DNA from: Lotmaria passim
Lineage: Eukaryota; Euglenozoa; Kinetoplastea; Trypanosomatida; Trypanosomatidae
Length of the DNA stretch: 64,000 bases
Assembly: GCA_037349495.1 (NCBI GenBank)
Contig: CP140200.1
Location: 124,001-188,000 of the forward strand
Direction of reading: 5' to 3'
Shown: positions 61,376 through 64,000 of the stretch, one piece after another
Layout: each line of letters opens with the position of its first letter
How positions within the stretch are numbered: position 1 is the first letter of the stretch
Notes under the pieces: model-generated
Told to the model about the DNA's origin: nothing
Database searches by the model: none
Seen by the model: the letters and a program-made list of their open reading frames with translations, nothing else
Position numbers and translations under genes: made by a program

Positions 61376-64000
61376 TTACAGCTCCTGGTGGTCGAGACGA
61401 ACCCCCAGCGCGTATGTCGGCGGAATCTTGTCCACCGGGTCTTCCAGGTACGCCTCGCTCGTCGTCAACATTTGCTGCACCGTCTCGAGGTAGCCCTGCA
61501 TCTTCGCCTTCTCGTCGGAGGTAGCCCCCTCGATGTTGCGCTGCACCTGTGCCACTGCCCCCCTCGTGTGCTCAATAAAGCGCTTCACGCTGTTAGGCCG
61601 TGGCTTGTTGTTGTGCACAGACGCCCGCACCGCCTGAGAGAGGCGGGGCAGTAGCAGACAACCCTCGTCCACCGGCGACTTCGTGAGGCCTTCAAGGAAA
61701 ACGGTGTGGCACGAGCCACCGAGGGCCAACGCGAAAACGCCACGCTCCTTCACCGGCAACTCCAGTGCGCGGCGGTACACCGCAATCTCGCCAGGGCACA
61801 AGACGCCCAGGAGAGAGTTCACGCTCACATCGTTCTCCTCCGGCTTCACCTCCACCTGCACCACCTGCACCACCACGCACGCACGCGCCTCCCCAGACTT
61901 GCGCAAGCCACCGGCCATCATGCGGCTCACCTCCTCTGCCGTGCTGACCTTACGGAAGGACGTGCCGACGACGACGGGGCCAAACAGCGGCGACATCTTT
62001 ACCTCTAGCGGCTTGAACCTGTCTTCGTTGTTCAGCGTGTCGAGTACGGTGCTATCTTGATCCCGCAATGCCGTGAAGGCGAGATGCAGCGAGCGGGTCG
62101 GTGGCAACTTTGCCAGAATGTCACGCAAGGTGCTGTCCAGCGACTCAAGACTCGACGCCGACCCGCGGACGTCCGCTGTGAGGAGGGCCACGTTTTGGCC
62201 CTCCAGGAACTTGTCGCGCAGCTCCTCCAACAGCTTCGACGGGATGGGAGAGTTGCGGTTGGCACGCCACACCACCTCGTCTGTCTCGAAGGTGTGCGGC
62301 CCTTCCACGTCGGTGACGACCACCTCCTTGTCCGCGCCGTTGACGGACCAGCCTTCCATCGGCTGCAACCCGGCGCGAAGCGTCTCCGTGATCACCGTCA
62401 GGAGCTTGACCGGAAGAGTCTCTTGCTGCTCGTGCGACGCCTGCGCCGACTCGTCCAACCTGTCCGACGCCTCCGCCACCGGCTGCTCCTTCTCCTTACC
62501 CGCCCCCGCCGCCGATTTCACGGCCTCAGCTGCTGCGGCGGCCGCCGGATTCGCCGCCGCCTCCTCTTGCGGCGGCGCCTTCATGGCATGCTGCGGCTGA
62601 CGCGGAGTGGCACCGTGACGCCCCTGCGCGGCCGGCGTCTGCGCCGTGGTCGTGGCCGTGGCTGCTGCAGCGGAGGGCGGCACCGACTGCGGCGACGCTT
62701 TCGGTGGCTGCTGCGACTGTCCGGATGTGGGGGCGGCAGCGACAGCCGCCTTTGGCAAGGATGCGCCCGACTGCGCGGTCTCGTCGGGTGGGTAAGCGTG
62801 CGGCTCCACCGTCTTCGGGCTCGCCAGCAGCGCCTCGCTGTCACGCAGGCTCTCCGTCAGCCGCCGCAAGCCGTTCGCCACCTGCTCCTTCTCGGCAGGG
62901 TCCGTTATCGTGGCCATGCGCCGCTTCTGCCGCTCGAGGGAGTCGCGGGCGTACTGCACGAACTCCTTCACGCTGCCGTTGCGCGGCGCCGGTACCTTCA
63001 TGTGCGAGACGCTGCGCTGCGTGCTGAGGGACGTGGCCAGCACTGTCTGGTCCGTGTTGCGCGACGCACTGATGAGCAGCGCAGTGGAGGCGGGGCCGCC
63101 CAGGGCGTAGGTGAAGAGCGAGCGCGAAAACTTGGGGTTGCGCTCGACGACGCCGCGGTAAAAGCTCATATCCGGCGCCGCCACGGCGAAGACGGAGGAC
63201 ACTCGCACGTCGTCCTGCAGGATCTGCTTCACCACGGCGGTGAGGATGACGACCGAGCCATCCTTCGTCATGCACGACGCGGCCTGTGCGAGGCCCTTGT
63301 CCACCACGGCGGTCACCTCCTCCGCGCTGTGCACCTTCGCGGTGGCGGATTTGTGCACTAAGGGGCCGAAGAGCGGCGAAGTCGCCACAACGAGGCGGTG
63401 CGGCTCGGTGCTGCCGGAGATGAGGTCCGCCACGACCTCGCGCTCGTGTAGCACAGACATGTGCAACGACATCTCATTCGTCGTCCCCGGCTGTGGCGAG
63501 GTGAAGAGCGCCGCGAGCAGATGTTTCACGTAGCGCCACGTTACCTGCTCCGCTGGTTTCGTTGGTGCGAGGTGCTCTGCGCCGAGCACCGCGACGTTGC
63601 AGCCCGAGCAGAGAATGCCGGCCATGCGCTCCAGCTCCTTCGACTCCGTCAGCGGCTGCTCTGCCGCACCCACCGGGCAGTCGATACACTCGTCCACGTC
63701 GTAGGCCTTCGTCTCGCCCCCTACGACCACCTCGACCACCTTTCCGACCGACGCAGCCTTGGCATCGCGCATGTAGACGAGGCGGTGGATGGAAGTGAAG
63801 GGCGCTGCACCGTCGATGGCTGTCGCCGTCGTGGCGGAGGCGGGGGTGGGCGCGGACTTTGACGCAGCCTGCCCATTCGTTGCCTGGGGTGTGGCGCCAG
63901 CAGCGGGCGTCGCGGCGGCGGCGGCCCCATTCCTCCGCTGCTGTGCCGGCGAGGCCGGGCCACGCAACCCGTCGTCGGCGTCGTTCGCCGTGGCCGGCGA
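61376..64000 (-). CDS. Protein with at least two degenerate kinesin-like motor domains, 5' end outside the window
   Basis: The frame is open from the stop at 61378 to base 64000; no ATG lies near the edge, so the start is further right. 874 residues are visible. Counting from the leucine codon at 63967, an Ala/Pro/Thr linker (1-55) precedes pseudo-motor 1 (58-394) with A-Y-D-V-D-E-C, S-G-C-N-V-A-V-L, V-A-D-L-I, A-T-S-P-L-F-G-P-L-V, V-V-K-Q-I, V-R-V-S-S-V-F, Y-A-L-G-G-P-A-S-T and A-P-R-N-G-S-V. A 125-residue Ala/Pro/Gln linker leads to pseudo-motor 2 (520-852) with E-G-Q-N-V-A-L-L, K-M-S-P-L-F-G-P-V-V, V-S-V-N-S-L-L, A-L-G-G-S-C-H-T and N-N-K-P-R-P-N-S-V-K-R-F. That last block is very like the kinesin neck-linker start (N-K-P-x-x-N). 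Any GSMYG array would be upstream, outside the window. Confidence 0.93.
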   Translation of the reverse strand, partial: SPATANDADDGLRGPASPAQQRRNGAAAAATPAAGATPQATNGQAASKSAPTPASATTATAIDGAAPFTSIHRLVYMRDAKAASVGKVVEVVVGGETKAYDVDECIDCPVGAAEQPLTESKELERMAGILCSGCNVAVLGAEHLAPTKPAEQVTWRYVKHLLAALFTSPQPGTTNEMSLHMSVLHEREVVADLISGSTEPHRLVVATSPLFGPLVHKSATAKVHSAEEVTAVVDKGLAQAASCMTKDGSVVILTAVVKQILQDDVRVSSVFAVAAPDMSFYRGVVERNPKFSRSLFTYALGGPASTALLISASRNTDQTVLATSLSTQRSVSHMKVPAPRNGSVKEFVQYARDSLERQKRRMATITDPAEKEQVANGLRRLTESLRDSEALLASPKTVEPHAYPPDETAQSGASLPKAAVAAAPTSGQSQQPPKASPQSVPPSAAAATATTTAQTPAAQGRHGATPRQPQHAMKAPPQEEAAANPAAAAAAEAVKSAAGAGKEKEQPVAEASDRLDESAQASHEQQETLPVKLLTVITETLRAGLQPMEGWSVNGADKEVVVTDVEGPHTFETDEVVWRANRNSPIPSKLLEELRDKFLEGQNVALLTADVRGSASSLESLDSTLRDILAKLPPTRSLHLAFTALRDQDSTVLDTLNNEDRFKPLEVKMSPLFGPVVVGTSFRKVSTAEEVSRMMAGGLRKSGEARACVVVQVVQVEVKPEENDVSVNSLLGVLCPGEIAVYRRALELPVKERGVFALALGGSCHTVFLEGLTKSPVDEGCLLLPRLSQAVRASVHNNKPRPNSVKRFIEHTRGAVAQVQRNIEGATSDEKAKMQGYLETVQQMLTTSEAYLEDPVDKIPPTYALGVRLDHQEL

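Overview
This window is a stretch of nuclear chromosome that looks like a trypanosomatid (Kinetoplastea). All twelve supported protein genes lie on the minus strand in one head-to-tail array, with no introns. They are separated by 1.5-3.9 kb of A-rich (+ strand) DNA, so the coding strand is full of the polypyrimidine tracts used for spliced-leader trans-splicing and coupled polyadenylation. Coding regions are GC-rich and intergenic regions are AT-rich with many A(9-15) runs and AT, GT and GAAA microsatellites. The genus cannot be read from the sequence, and no gene could be given an established gene symbol.

Layout, left to right (transcription runs right to left). 1-862: short, disordered, Gln/Pro-rich protein, cut by the left edge. 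3825-4928 and 6988-8286: two paralogous disordered proteins with S-F-Y-G motifs and an L-R-R-K-V-S-F-S-G-V-P block. 9792-10838: a Gln/Met/Pro-rich protein with R-R-Q-N-S-M sites. 13898-17740, 20453-23161, 25979-28675, 31438-35991, 37928-44842, 52562-58603 and 61376-64000 (5' end outside the window): seven large members of one multidomain family. 48700-49692: another short Tyr/Gly-rich protein carrying a related S-F-S-G-P-P block.

The main result is the large family. Five of the seven have a low-complexity Gly/Ser/Met/Tyr region with repeated G-S-M-Y-G motifs. All seven then carry 1, 2, 3 or 4 copies of a ~320-370-residue domain: 17 copies in the window (2+1+1+3+4+4+2, gene order left to right). 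Reading the motifs in order, this domain matches a kinesin motor domain from end to end: the G-Y-N-x-T lead-in to the P-loop, a D-L-L after a beta strand, a S-P-L-F-G-P-x-V block, a V-L-K-Q-V strand, a V-S-S-L-L strand where kinesins have V-D-L-A-G, the L-x-R-Y-A-x-G-G-x-x-x-T block (kinesin L-L-Q-D-S-L-G-G-N-x-x-T), and a last helix ending V-K-N-x-P-x-R-S-G-N. The GxxxxGK[ST], NxxSSRSH and DLAGxE motifs are missing, and the segment that holds the microtubule-binding alpha4 helix is about 25 residues shorter. I infer a lineage of ATPase-dead tandem pseudo-kinesins. I know of no description of such a family, but I could not search.

The short proteins share small motifs with the large ones (S-[MF]-Y-G) and with each other (R-Q-N-S-M, P-S-M-R-K, S-F-S-G-[VP]-P). 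A reasonable hypothesis is that the cluster encodes one structural system: bead-like pseudo-motor scaffolds tethered by SxYG-rich disordered segments and controlled by phosphorylation at basic R-x-x-S sites. That is inference; tandem duplication alone explains the clustering of the seven large genes but not the shared motifs in the short ones.
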